Below, one piece after another: positions 54,841-63,006 of a stretch of DNA of 64,000 nt. The stretch covers positions 310,001-374,000 of the forward strand of contig JAGTJU010000004.1 in the NCBI GenBank assembly GCA_022184915.1, in the 5' to 3' direction. How positions within the stretch are numbered: the stretch's first letter is position 1; each line of letters begins with the position of its first letter. The notes beneath the pieces were generated by a model. The model searched no databases. It was not told the DNA's origin and was given only the letters and a program-made list of their open reading frames with translations. The position numbers and the translations under genes are program-made. The DNA is from Myxococcales bacterium (GTDB lineage Bacteria > Myxococcota_A > Polyangia > Fen-1088).

Positions 54841-55704
54841 ATGAAAGTCGTTCTGGTCACAGGTGTCTCGGGGGCGGGAAAGACCACGGCAGTCCACGCG
54901 CTCGAGGATCTGGACTTTTACTGTGTCGACAACCTTCCGATGCCGCTCGTGCAGCGGTTCGTCGAGCTGCTCTCGGGACGGGCCGACGTCAAGCGCGCGG
55001 CCCTGGTGACCGACGCACGCAGTGGTGAGTTCCTCGCGGGCGCCTCGGGGGTGCTGTCGCAGTTGCGCCATGCGGGTCACGACGTGGAGGTGCTCTTTCT
55101 CGACGCTCCGGACGTCGTGTTGCTGAGGCGTTTTTCGGAGACCCGGCGCCGGCACCCCTTGTCGGGCACTGACATCCGGGCGGGCTTGCAGGAAGAGCGC
55201 CGCCGGCTCGAAGAGCTGCGCCAGGAGGCCACGTCGGTCATCGATACCGGCACGCTCACGGTTCACATGTTGCGGGCGCTGGTGCTCGAGCACTACAGCG
55301 AGAGCGATGGGCGCCTGGCGCTCTCCTTTCTCTCCTTCGGGTTCAAACACGGTCTACCGGTCGAGGCCGACATCGTGCTGGACGTGCGATTCCTTCCGAA
55401 CCCCTTTTTCGTCGAGGCGCTGTCGGCCTTGAGTGGCCAGGACGAAGACGTCCGGCGCTTCGTCTTGGAACGCGACGAGGCGAAGATCTTCCTGGATCGC
55501 ACCAAGGCGCTCCTGGCTGTCTGCTTGCGGGGATTCATCCGCGAAGGAAAGTCGTACGCCACCGTGGCCATCGGGTGCACCGGCGGGCGCCACAGATCGG
55601 TGGCCATGGTGGAGGAACTCTGCCGGCATTTTTCGCGGGAGGGGGGCGAGGTGGAAGGGCTGGGGGCGGTCACGGTTCGCCACCGCGACATGAGCAAGAG
55701 CTGA
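54841..55704 (+). CDS. rapZ: RapZ/YvcJ-family nucleotide-binding protein
   Basis: A 287-residue P-loop protein. The N-terminal domain has the Walker A loop VTGVSGAGKTTAVHALEDL and FYCVDNLP; the C-terminal domain has LSFLSFGFKHGLP, VLDVRFLPNPF and the conserved VAIGCTGGRHRSVAMVEEL. In E. coli RapZ is an RNase E adaptor controlling GlmS; in other bacteria the role is less clear. ATG 54841 is used; a GTG at 54832 overlapping the hprK stop (GTGA) is possible. It lies between hprK and the EIIA-Man gene. Confidence 0.95.
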   Translation: MKVVLVTGVSGAGKTTAVHALEDLDFYCVDNLPMPLVQRFVELLSGRADVKRAALVTDARSGEFLAGASGVLSQLRHAGHDVEVLFLDAPDVVLLRRFSETRRRHPLSGTDIRAGLQEERRRLEELRQEATSVIDTGTLTVHMLRALVLEHYSESDGRLALSFLSFGFKHGLPVEADIVLDVRFLPNPFFVEALSALSGQDEDVRRFVLERDEAKIFLDRTKALLAVCLRGFIREGKSYATVAIGCTGGRHRSVAMVEELCRHFSREGGEVEGLGAVTVRHRDMSKS

Positions 55705-55776
55705 GCCCCGGCAAGGGGCGGCACGGTGTGCGCGTCCGGGTCCTTTCGGCAGGGGCAATGGTGTACAATTGGCCCG

Positions 55777-56229
55777 ATGGCGAACGCCGCAAACAAACCG
55801 AGGGTGGGGGTGGTGGTGGTGACGCATGAAGGGGCCGCCGACGCGCTCGTGTCGGCCGCGCGGGCGCTGCTTGGGAATTTACCCGGCGTCGCGGCGGTTC
55901 CCTGCGCCATGGGTGACGAGTTTCCAACCCTGGTCGAAAAGATCGCGCGGGGCTGCCAGCTGGTCGAGGAGGGGGCAGGGGTGGTGATCTTGGTGGACCT
56001 CCACGGCTCTTCGCCGTTTCACGCGGCCATGTCCCTCCTGGACGGTACGCGAGACGCCGAAGTGCTCTGTGGCGTGAACCTGCCCATGTTGATCAAGGTA
56101 GGCACCTTCGACCGCATCCGGCACTCCCCGGGCGGCATCGCCGAAGCGCTCCGCGACTGTGGCCGGCGCTCGATCCGCTTGGGCACCGAGCTGACGGGTC
56201 GGATCTCCTTGAGCGAGCGCTTGCCATGA
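55777..56229 (+). CDS. PTS mannose-type EIIA domain protein
   Basis: A 150-residue EIIA of the mannose (ManX) type. The phosphoacceptor is His17 in VVVTHEGAADALV; VVILVDLHGSSPFHAAMSLL matches the family loop. Without EIIB/EIIC it belongs to the regulatory PTS. ATG 55777 starts at the domain; in-frame sequence from 55726 is unlikely. Its stop overlaps the ptsH start by four bases. Confidence 0.92.
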   Translation: MANAANKPRVGVVVVTHEGAADALVSAARALLGNLPGVAAVPCAMGDEFPTLVEKIARGCQLVEEGAGVVILVDLHGSSPFHAAMSLLDGTRDAEVLCGVNLPMLIKVGTFDRIRHSPGGIAEALRDCGRRSIRLGTELTGRISLSERLP

Positions 56230-56534
56230 ACGACCAGGGGACGACAGCGGGACCCGGCGCCCTGCGCCGCAAGGCAAAGATTCGCAACAAACTGGGCATG
56301 CACGCCCGCGCAGCCGTCAAGTTCGTCCAGCTTGCTGCCCGCTTCGAGAGCGAGATCTTCGTCGAGAAAGAGGGCGAGCAAGTCAATGGCAAAAGCATCA
56401 TGGGTCTTCTGACTCTGGTGGCTGCCCACGGCATGGAGATCGAGATCTTGGCCGAAGGCGCGGATGCGTCCGAGGCCGTGGACCAACTCTTTGCGCTGGT
56501 GGATTCGGGCTTCGGGGAAGGGGTGGCCGACTAA
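56226..56534 (+). CDS. ptsH: Phosphocarrier protein HPr
   Basis: A 102-residue HPr. His26 (NKLGMHARAA) takes phosphate from enzyme I; Ser57 in NGKSIMGLL is the position phosphorylated by HprK. About 14 extra residues precede the usual start. ATGA overlap upstream and a 1 bp gap to ptsI downstream show close coupling. The presence of both sites and of HprK suggests two-way control of the phosphorelay. Confidence 0.97.
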   Translation: MNDQGTTAGPGALRRKAKIRNKLGMHARAAVKFVQLAARFESEIFVEKEGEQVNGKSIMGLLTLVAAHGMEIEILAEGADASEAVDQLFALVDSGFGEGVAD

Positions 56535-56535
56535 G

Positions 56536-58302
56536 ATGCAGCGCCTTTCCGGAGTGGCGGCCGCACCGGGCGTGGCCATGGGACCTGCGCACCTGTTCGG
56601 GTGGCGCATCGACGTTCACGAGCGCCACATCCACGAGAGTGACATACCCGCCGAGTTGGATCGGCTCGCGCAGGCTCTCGAGACGTCGGACGCCCAGCTT
56701 GCTCGTATTCAGGCTCAGATCGCAGCGCAGGAGGGCGACGACCACCAAGACTACCAGATCCTCGAGGCGCATCGCCTCATGTTGAAGGACGCCCACCTGG
56801 TGGGAGAGGCGCGCCGTTCGATAGAACACGACGCAAGCGGAGCCGAGTGGGCCGTGCGCATGGCCCTCGACAGGATTCGGGCGGTGTTCGATCGCATCGA
56901 AGACCCATACTTCCGCGAACGACGCAGCGACATCGACGCCGTGGGTGAGCGCCTGCTGCGCAACCTGCTCGAGCTGCTCGATCCCGGGCAGAAGGAGTAT
57001 CCGGCGGGGGCCATCGTTTACGGACACGACCTCTCGCCCGCGGACGTCACCCAGCTCGGGCGCAAGAGCGTGGGGGGCTTTTTCACCGAAGCGGGTGGCA
57101 AGACCTCGCATTCGGCGGTCGTGGCACGGGCGCTCGGGTTGCCTCTTGTGGTTGGCGTGCACGACATCGGGGTGAATGTTCGTGCGGGCATGAGGGTGGT
57201 TGTGGACGGCACCCGCGGCGAGGTGATCGTTGACCCCGACCTAGCCACGTTGCAGCTTTACGAGGCACGGGCGGCCCGCGAACACGCCCGCACCGCCTAC
57301 CTGCAGACCCTGCGCGCGGAGCCGTCCGTCACGGCTTGCGGCGTGCGCGTGCACCTGGCGGCCAACGTCGAGCTCCTGGAAGAGGTTCCCGCCTCGGTCG
57401 AGCGGGGCGCGGAGTCCATCGGTCTTTTTCGGACCGAGTTCCTCTACATCGAACGTCCTGACATTCCCAGCGAACAAGAACAGTTCGAGCACGCGGTGGC
57501 GGCGATCAAGATGCTGGGGGGACGGCAGACCACCTTCCGTACCTTGGATCTGGGGGGCGACAAGATGAGCGCTTCGGTGCGTATCCCGGCGGGCGCCAAC
57601 CCTGCCCTGGGGCTACGATCGGTGCGCTTTTCCCTCTGGCAGCGCGGCCTCTTCAAGGACCAGTTGCGGGCCATGTACCGTGCGGGTGCCGTGGGGCCGG
57701 TGCGCATCTTGTTTCCCCTCATCTCCGGAGTGTCTGAACTCCGCGAGGTCAAGGCCGTTTGTGAAGAGGTTCGCCACGATCTCGAGCGCGAGGGTATCGC
57801 GTACAACCCCAACATCCCCCTCGGCGTGATGGTCGAGACGCCTAGCGCTGCGTGGACCGCCGACCTTCTGGCGCGCGAGTGCGACTTCCTGACCATAGGC
57901 ACGAACGACCTCATCCAGTATTCGCTGGCGGCCGACCGCCAAGATGAGCATGTCGCCTATCTTTACCAGCCCCTTCACCCGGCGATCCTGCGCGCCATTC
58001 GGCAGGTCGTGGATGGCGCCCGCGCCGCGGGGAAGCCCGTGGCGATGTGCGGGGACATGGCGGGTGATCCGTCTCTCACCTGGGTGCTGCTGGGCATGGG
58101 GCTTCGGGACTTGTCGATGGCTCCCCAGCAGATCCCTCTGCTCAAGTCGATTGTGCGCAGCACGCGTCTGTCCGAGGCGGAGGCGTTGGTGCGGAGCCTG
58201 GAAAAGCTGCCCACGGCGCGCGAGGTGGAGCAGGTGGTTCACGCGCTCATGCAGGACAGGTTCCCCGATCTGGCCGAGGCTGAGGGCGCACCGCTGACGT
58301 GA
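56536..58302 (+). CDS. ptsI: PTS phosphotransferase enzyme I
   Basis: A 588-residue enzyme I that passes phosphate from PEP to HPr. His192 in GGKTSHSAVVARAL is the phosphorylation site. The PEP-binding half has GLFRTEFLYIERPDIPSEQEQF, FRTLDLGGDKMS, NPALGLRSVRFSL, GVMVETPSAAWTADLLARECDFLTIGTNDLIQYSLAADR and CGDMAGDP. ATG 56536 follows the ptsH stop directly; the extra 24 residues of the longer reading overlap ptsH and are rejected. No permease genes follow. Confidence 0.97.
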   Translation: MQRLSGVAAAPGVAMGPAHLFGWRIDVHERHIHESDIPAELDRLAQALETSDAQLARIQAQIAAQEGDDHQDYQILEAHRLMLKDAHLVGEARRSIEHDASGAEWAVRMALDRIRAVFDRIEDPYFRERRSDIDAVGERLLRNLLELLDPGQKEYPAGAIVYGHDLSPADVTQLGRKSVGGFFTEAGGKTSHSAVVARALGLPLVVGVHDIGVNVRAGMRVVVDGTRGEVIVDPDLATLQLYEARAAREHARTAYLQTLRAEPSVTACGVRVHLAANVELLEEVPASVERGAESIGLFRTEFLYIERPDIPSEQEQFEHAVAAIKMLGGRQTTFRTLDLGGDKMSASVRIPAGANPALGLRSVRFSLWQRGLFKDQLRAMYRAGAVGPVRILFPLISGVSELREVKAVCEEVRHDLEREGIAYNPNIPLGVMVETPSAAWTADLLARECDFLTIGTNDLIQYSLAADRQDEHVAYLYQPLHPAILRAIRQVVDGARAAGKPVAMCGDMAGDPSLTWVLLGMGLRDLSMAPQQIPLLKSIVRSTRLSEAEALVRSLEKLPTAREVEQVVHALMQDRFPDLAEAEGAPLT

Positions 58303-58306
58303 CCTG

Positions 58307-59893
58307 ATGCTCTCTCCTCCGTCGATGCTGGGCCGCCGGTCGCTTCGGTTGTGGGCGCTGGGCCTCTGGGCAGCCGCCTTGGGGGCCTGCCTGCCCGAGC
58401 CGTTGCCGATTGCAGGCAAGCAGCTCTTCGCAGGCCGCGGCATCGAAGGCCCCTCCTTCATCGAGGTCGAGGGGAAAACACACGTGCTCTTCGAGACCCG
58501 ACGAGCGTCATCAACCCCATCGCGGGCGGGACTCCTGGACCTGTGGACCGTGCCGCTCGATGGATCGTCGCCCGCGTTTCGGTTTTTTGCGGGCCGCATG
58601 GACAACACGCGTCGCATTGGGCTCAACACGGATCCACCGGAGTTCTGGGTGGCCGCGAACGAGCGGAAGACCGTGGTGGGCAATCGCTCCCTCGCGATCG
58701 CCGATTGGTTCCGCGTGGACGTGAAGGGCCGCGTTCGGGATGCGGTGAAGGGCGCGATCGACCTCGATCCCATCGGAGATCGCCTTCGGTTTTCGCGTCC
58801 GCTTCCCGATGGCAGCGGGGTGGGCACGCATTTGCGGGCCGCCGACGGGACGGAACGCGTGTTGGACGATGTGTCCGGCGGTCTTTGGTTCGCGGGGTCG
58901 GGTTTTTACTACGTAGGGGGCCCCGCGCTCACCTTGTTTTGGGTACCGAGCTTCACGTCCCCGCCCGAGCCCTTGCGCAGTGGCGTGACCCGCGTGGAAT
59001 TTGCGGGAGGCAGCCGGGCCCTGTTGCTGGTGCCCGAAAACGGTAAGCCCGTGACGGTGCTCTTCGACCTCGCCCGTCGCACGGAGCGTCGTCTGCCCGG
59101 CGACGGGGGCCCCGTATGGTTGGGCTTTTCCGGAAGCGTCTGGCGCTACCTGGACAGCCGCAAGGGAGAGGTGCCGGCGCGGTTTCACGAATACGATCTC
59201 GACACGAACACCCATCAAGTGCGCGACCTGCCCCTCGAGATGGTCGACATCACCCGCTTCATCCCCCGCCCGAACAGCACGCAGACGCTGCTGTTCGATA
59301 GCGCCGGCACGCTCGCGCTCGAGGATCCGAATGCCACGCCTCGCTACCGGGTGCTGTCCCTTCGCGCGCCTGCGCCTCGCTACTCGGGAGACGGCCGTTT
59401 TCTCATCTTCGTCAACCCCGAAACCCAGGTGCCCCAGCCCGAGGGTCCGCTCTTCGTGCAGGACGCCGATTTTGCCTTGGAGCCCCGGCAGGTCTCGCCC
59501 CCCGGCACATCGCTCACGCTGAACAGCTTTTTTACGCTCGAGCGGCCCGAGCCGGCCACGCTGGTGTTCTGGGCGCGGTTTGGCAGCGCCGCCAGCGACC
59601 TTTACTTTGCGCCGCTCGATGGGCCCGGGGTCGAACGGGTGGCCGAAGCGATCCGGGACGTGGACGTGAGCCGAAGCCGTGTGATCGGCATCGTGAGAAC
59701 CTCGCTGCAAGATCTGGTGGGGGATCTGGTTCTCAAGCGGCTCGAGGACGGCAGTGAGCTCGTGCTCGGAAGCAGCGTGGATAGCTATATCACGACGACC
59801 ACAGCGGGTGTGCTCAAGCTCGTGTACGTGCTGCGCACCCGCAAAACGACCGACGTCGAAGGGCTTTGGGTGACGGAGACGGCCGCCCCGTGA
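58307..59893 (+). CDS. Lipoprotein of unknown function, beta-rich
   Basis: A 528-residue lipoprotein; the signal LWALGLWAAALGAC has a LGAC lipobox. The mature protein is a run of short strands with repeating patterns of the type F-x-V-x-G-x-x-x-L and SGDGRFLIFVNPETQ, suggesting a beta-propeller, but no blade motif is clear enough to name it. Its stop overlaps the start of the TonB receptor gene (GTGA), so the two are probably made together and may work together at the outer membrane. The start lies four bases after the ptsI stop. Confidence 0.8.
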   Translation: MLSPPSMLGRRSLRLWALGLWAAALGACLPEPLPIAGKQLFAGRGIEGPSFIEVEGKTHVLFETRRASSTPSRAGLLDLWTVPLDGSSPAFRFFAGRMDNTRRIGLNTDPPEFWVAANERKTVVGNRSLAIADWFRVDVKGRVRDAVKGAIDLDPIGDRLRFSRPLPDGSGVGTHLRAADGTERVLDDVSGGLWFAGSGFYYVGGPALTLFWVPSFTSPPEPLRSGVTRVEFAGGSRALLLVPENGKPVTVLFDLARRTERRLPGDGGPVWLGFSGSVWRYLDSRKGEVPARFHEYDLDTNTHQVRDLPLEMVDITRFIPRPNSTQTLLFDSAGTLALEDPNATPRYRVLSLRAPAPRYSGDGRFLIFVNPETQVPQPEGPLFVQDADFALEPRQVSPPGTSLTLNSFFTLERPEPATLVFWARFGSAASDLYFAPLDGPGVERVAEAIRDVDVSRSRVIGIVRTSLQDLVGDLVLKRLEDGSELVLGSSVDSYITTTTAGVLKLVYVLRTRKTTDVEGLWVTETAAP

Positions 59894-62232
59894 AGCGTCC
59901 GGCGGGATTGTGCGTCGCCCTGGTCACACTGGGCGGCCTTGCGTTACCGGCTCGCGCGGCTCTCGCCCAGGCCGATGCCGGGGTGGACACGGGCTTCTTC
60001 GAACCGTCGGTGCCGCAGGCCGGGGCAGGGGACGCGGGGGCAGGGGACGCGGGGGCCGTCGCGGCCGCCGCTCCGGTTGCGCCAAGCGAGACGGCACCGC
60101 CGCTCGTCCCGCAAGGGCAACTGGCAGTGGAGCCTCTCGTGGAGATTCGGGGGCGGGTGCTGGCCAAGGGTACACGAGAGCCTCTCGTGGCCGCCGCCGT
60201 GACCTGGGGCCTGGAGGTGGTCGCCGAGACCGATGAGGCCGGACGTTTTTCGGTGAAGTTGCCGCCCGGACGGCATCGGCTGCAGGTTCAGCAGCCCGGG
60301 TACGAGCCGCTCGACGTGAGGGTGGCTGCCGTTGCCGGACGCCCCATGGCGGAGAAGGACGAGGCCGTGGTGCGGCTGATGCCGCGCATGACGGGACAGC
60401 GGTACCAGACCGTGGTGGTACCGCCCGCGGTGGAAGGGGCCCGAACGAGCTTGCGCGAGGAGGAACTCACCCGAACCCCAGGGACACTAGGGGATCCCCT
60501 TCGGGTGATCGAGGCGTTGCCCGGGGTGTCGCAGGTGGTGTGGCCGGCGGCGCTCTACAACGTGCGCGGCGCGAACCCGGGCAACACGGGCTTCTTCCTG
60601 GATGGGGTGCGCCTTCCAGGATTCTATCACTTCGCGCTTGGACCTTCGGTCATACATCCCTACTTCATCGAGCAGGTCGATTTTTACCCCGGTGGCTATC
60701 CCGCCAAGTACGGCCGTTACGTCTCGGGCATGGTGCACGCGAAGACGAAGTCACCGAAGGTCGACCGCCCCTCGGGCTCCGTGGACGTTCGCTTGCTCGA
60801 CGCGGGCGGCATCGTGGTGACGCCCTTCAACGGCAAGCGCGGCACCGTTGCGGTTGCGGGGCGCGTCTCGTACACGGGCCTCTTACTCTCGGCGCTGTCT
60901 CCCGACTACACGTTCAACTACTGGGACTACCAAGCGCGGGTGGAACACCCCCTCGGACCGGGGCGTTTCACGCTGTTTGCGTTTGGTTCGGGTGACCACC
61001 TGGGACGCAAAGACCGGACGCAAGAAGACCTCTTCGCCGACATCAACACGCACCGGCTGAACCTGCGGTGGGTGGGGACCCTGGGTGAGGGGCGCCTGGA
61101 GGTGTCCACGCTCGTGGGGCGGGACAGTTCGTCCACCTTCATTCCCGAACTCAACAACCTGCCCGTGGCGGTCACCTCCCTGTTGAGCGCGAGCCGCCTC
61201 GGCTACGAACGCCGGCTGGGCGGGGGGCTCAGCTTCGAGGCGGGTGGTGACGTCGAGGTCCAATCGTTTGCACCCGAGCGGGTGGCGACGGCGCTGCCCG
61301 AACAGGATCTGCTGGCCGATCGCACGGCGGTGCTTGCGGGGAGCTATCTGACCTTCGTTTATCGGCCTACCGACGGACTGGTGCTCTCGCCCGGGCTGCG
61401 CTACGACCTCTTGGCCCAAGAGCGGATCACCCGCTGGGAGCCCGGGCCGCGTCTCACGGCGCGCCTACGCGTGGCAAAGGACACCTGGCTCAAGGCCACG
61501 GGGGGACGCTTCGTGCAGCTGCCCAGCCTCCCGGTGAGTGTGCCCGGCTTCGAAAACTTCGGCCTGTCCTCGATTGGAACTCAGACCTCGCTGCAGGGCT
61601 CGCTGGGCGTCGAGACGCGCCTGCCTGCCGGGTTCAACCTGGACCTGACTGGCTTCTATCAGCGCCTTCGCGTCAGCGACTTGGCGAGCATTTTTACCTA
61701 CGAGGTGCAAACCCGGATTCTCGAACTGCGCGACGGCCGCAGCTACGGGGCCGAGGTCATGCTTCGTCGGGACCTGAGTGAGCCTCTTCATGGTTGGCTG
61801 TCTTACACTTTGTCCAAGAGTGAACGTGTCTTCCCACCCCTGAACGTGGTGGCCCCGTCCGACTGGGACCAGCGACACATCCTCAACCTCGTGGTCTCGT
61901 ACCGGCTGGGGAAGGGCTACCAGGTAGGAGGGCGCTTTCACTACAACACCGGACGCCCGTATCCCATCTTCGACCAGAGCACGCTGGTATCCTCCACCAG
62001 CCGGGGCCGGCCCCCAATCGTTTACGGGAAGCTGCCCGATTTTTACCAGCTGGACTTTCGCTTCGACAAGCGCTGGGTGTTCGACACATACACGCTCGAT
62101 TTTTACCTCGAGCTCATCAACACCACGCTCACCCGCCAGGTCTTCGACCTCAAGCTGCGCTCCGATGGATCGCTCGACGAGCGAGGCTTCCGCATCGCTT
62201 TACCCTCACTTGGCCTTCACGCCGAGTGGTGA
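59890..62232 (+). CDS. TonB-dependent receptor with carboxypeptidase-regulatory-like N-terminal domain
   Basis: A 780-residue outer-membrane receptor. After a signal (AGLCVALVTLGGLALPARAALA) comes an Asp/Ala/Gly tail, then a carboxypeptidase-regulatory-like beta-sandwich at about 90-155 (GRVLAKGTREPLVAAAVTW, DEAGRFSVKLPPGRHRLQVQQPGYEPL). The plug domain follows (PGTLGDPLRVIEALPGVSQV, NVRGANPGNTGFFLDGVRLPGFYHFALGPSVIHP), then the barrel with a C-terminal strand. GTG 59890 overlaps the stop of the lipoprotein gene. No TonB box was seen with confidence. The substrate is unknown. Confidence 0.88.
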   Translation: MKRPAGLCVALVTLGGLALPARAALAQADAGVDTGFFEPSVPQAGAGDAGAGDAGAVAAAAPVAPSETAPPLVPQGQLAVEPLVEIRGRVLAKGTREPLVAAAVTWGLEVVAETDEAGRFSVKLPPGRHRLQVQQPGYEPLDVRVAAVAGRPMAEKDEAVVRLMPRMTGQRYQTVVVPPAVEGARTSLREEELTRTPGTLGDPLRVIEALPGVSQVVWPAALYNVRGANPGNTGFFLDGVRLPGFYHFALGPSVIHPYFIEQVDFYPGGYPAKYGRYVSGMVHAKTKSPKVDRPSGSVDVRLLDAGGIVVTPFNGKRGTVAVAGRVSYTGLLLSALSPDYTFNYWDYQARVEHPLGPGRFTLFAFGSGDHLGRKDRTQEDLFADINTHRLNLRWVGTLGEGRLEVSTLVGRDSSSTFIPELNNLPVAVTSLLSASRLGYERRLGGGLSFEAGGDVEVQSFAPERVATALPEQDLLADRTAVLAGSYLTFVYRPTDGLVLSPGLRYDLLAQERITRWEPGPRLTARLRVAKDTWLKATGGRFVQLPSLPVSVPGFENFGLSSIGTQTSLQGSLGVETRLPAGFNLDLTGFYQRLRVSDLASIFTYEVQTRILELRDGRSYGAEVMLRRDLSEPLHGWLSYTLSKSERVFPPLNVVAPSDWDQRHILNLVVSYRLGKGYQVGGRFHYNTGRPYPIFDQSTLVSSTSRGRPPIVYGKLPDFYQLDFRFDKRWVFDTYTLDFYLELINTTLTRQVFDLKLRSDGSLDERGFRIALPSLGLHAEW

Positions 62233-62352
62233 GACGAGGCGGATCCGGAATTCCCGCCGAGTTCCGGTGATGTACGGAGAACTGCGCAGAATTTTCATCA
62301 CCGATAATCCTTGACCAAGGATCCTGGAAGGGACTATATCCCGGCCTGCGAA

Positions 62353-63006
62353 ATGGCACTTTTATTTCGCCCGAAACACAATCACCTGGCGCGACTTAGC
62401 CTGATCCTTACGGCATCGGCAGTGGTGGGCGGCATTGGCGGCATACTCGTTTATGTCCGCACCCCCATTGCTCGAGGCATGCAAGACCCGGTCGAGCAGC
62501 CAATCCAATTCGACCACCGGCACCACGTGCGCGATGTGGGCATCGATTGCCGCTACTGTCATCAAACGGTAGAGAAGTCGGCCCATGCAGGCATCCCGCC
62601 CACGGAGCTGTGTTTGAACTGCCACTCGCAGGTCTGGAACGGCAGCCCCATGCTGCTCAAAGTCCGCGAGAGCTTCATGAAGGACGAACCCATCGCGTGG
62701 ACCAAGGTGAACGACGTCCCTGACTTCGTTTACTTCAACCACTCGATCCACGTCGCCAAGGGCGTGGGCTGCGTGACTTGTCACGGACGGGTAGACCTCA
62801 TGCCGGCCGTTCAAAAAGACAAGCCGCTCACCATGGGCTGGTGTCTCGAGTGCCACCGTAATCCGGGTCCGAACCTCCGTCCGGTGGAAGAGATCACCAA
62901 CATGGAGTGGACGCGGCCGGAGGGCGACGCCGAGCTCACGCCTGAGGCTCTGGTCAAGCGTAACGACGTTCACACCCGCGATAGCTGCACCACGTGTCAC
63001 CGATGA
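62353..63006 (+). CDS. actA: Alternative complex III pentahaem cytochrome c subunit (ActA)
   Basis: A 217-residue membrane-anchored cytochrome. One transmembrane helix near the N-terminus (LSLILTASAVVGGIGGILVYV) is followed by five CxxCH haem motifs: CRYCH, CLNCH, CVTCH, CLECH and CTTCH. The pattern and the following gene identify the ActA subunit of alternative complex III, which oxidises quinol in place of cytochrome bc1. ATG 62353 puts the helix at the start; an in-frame upstream start at 62311 is less likely. Its stop overlaps the next start by four bases. Confidence 0.92.
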   Translation: MALLFRPKHNHLARLSLILTASAVVGGIGGILVYVRTPIARGMQDPVEQPIQFDHRHHVRDVGIDCRYCHQTVEKSAHAGIPPTELCLNCHSQVWNGSPMLLKVRESFMKDEPIAWTKVNDVPDFVYFNHSIHVAKGVGCVTCHGRVDLMPAVQKDKPLTMGWCLECHRNPGPNLRPVEEITNMEWTRPEGDAELTPEALVKRNDVHTRDSCTTCHR

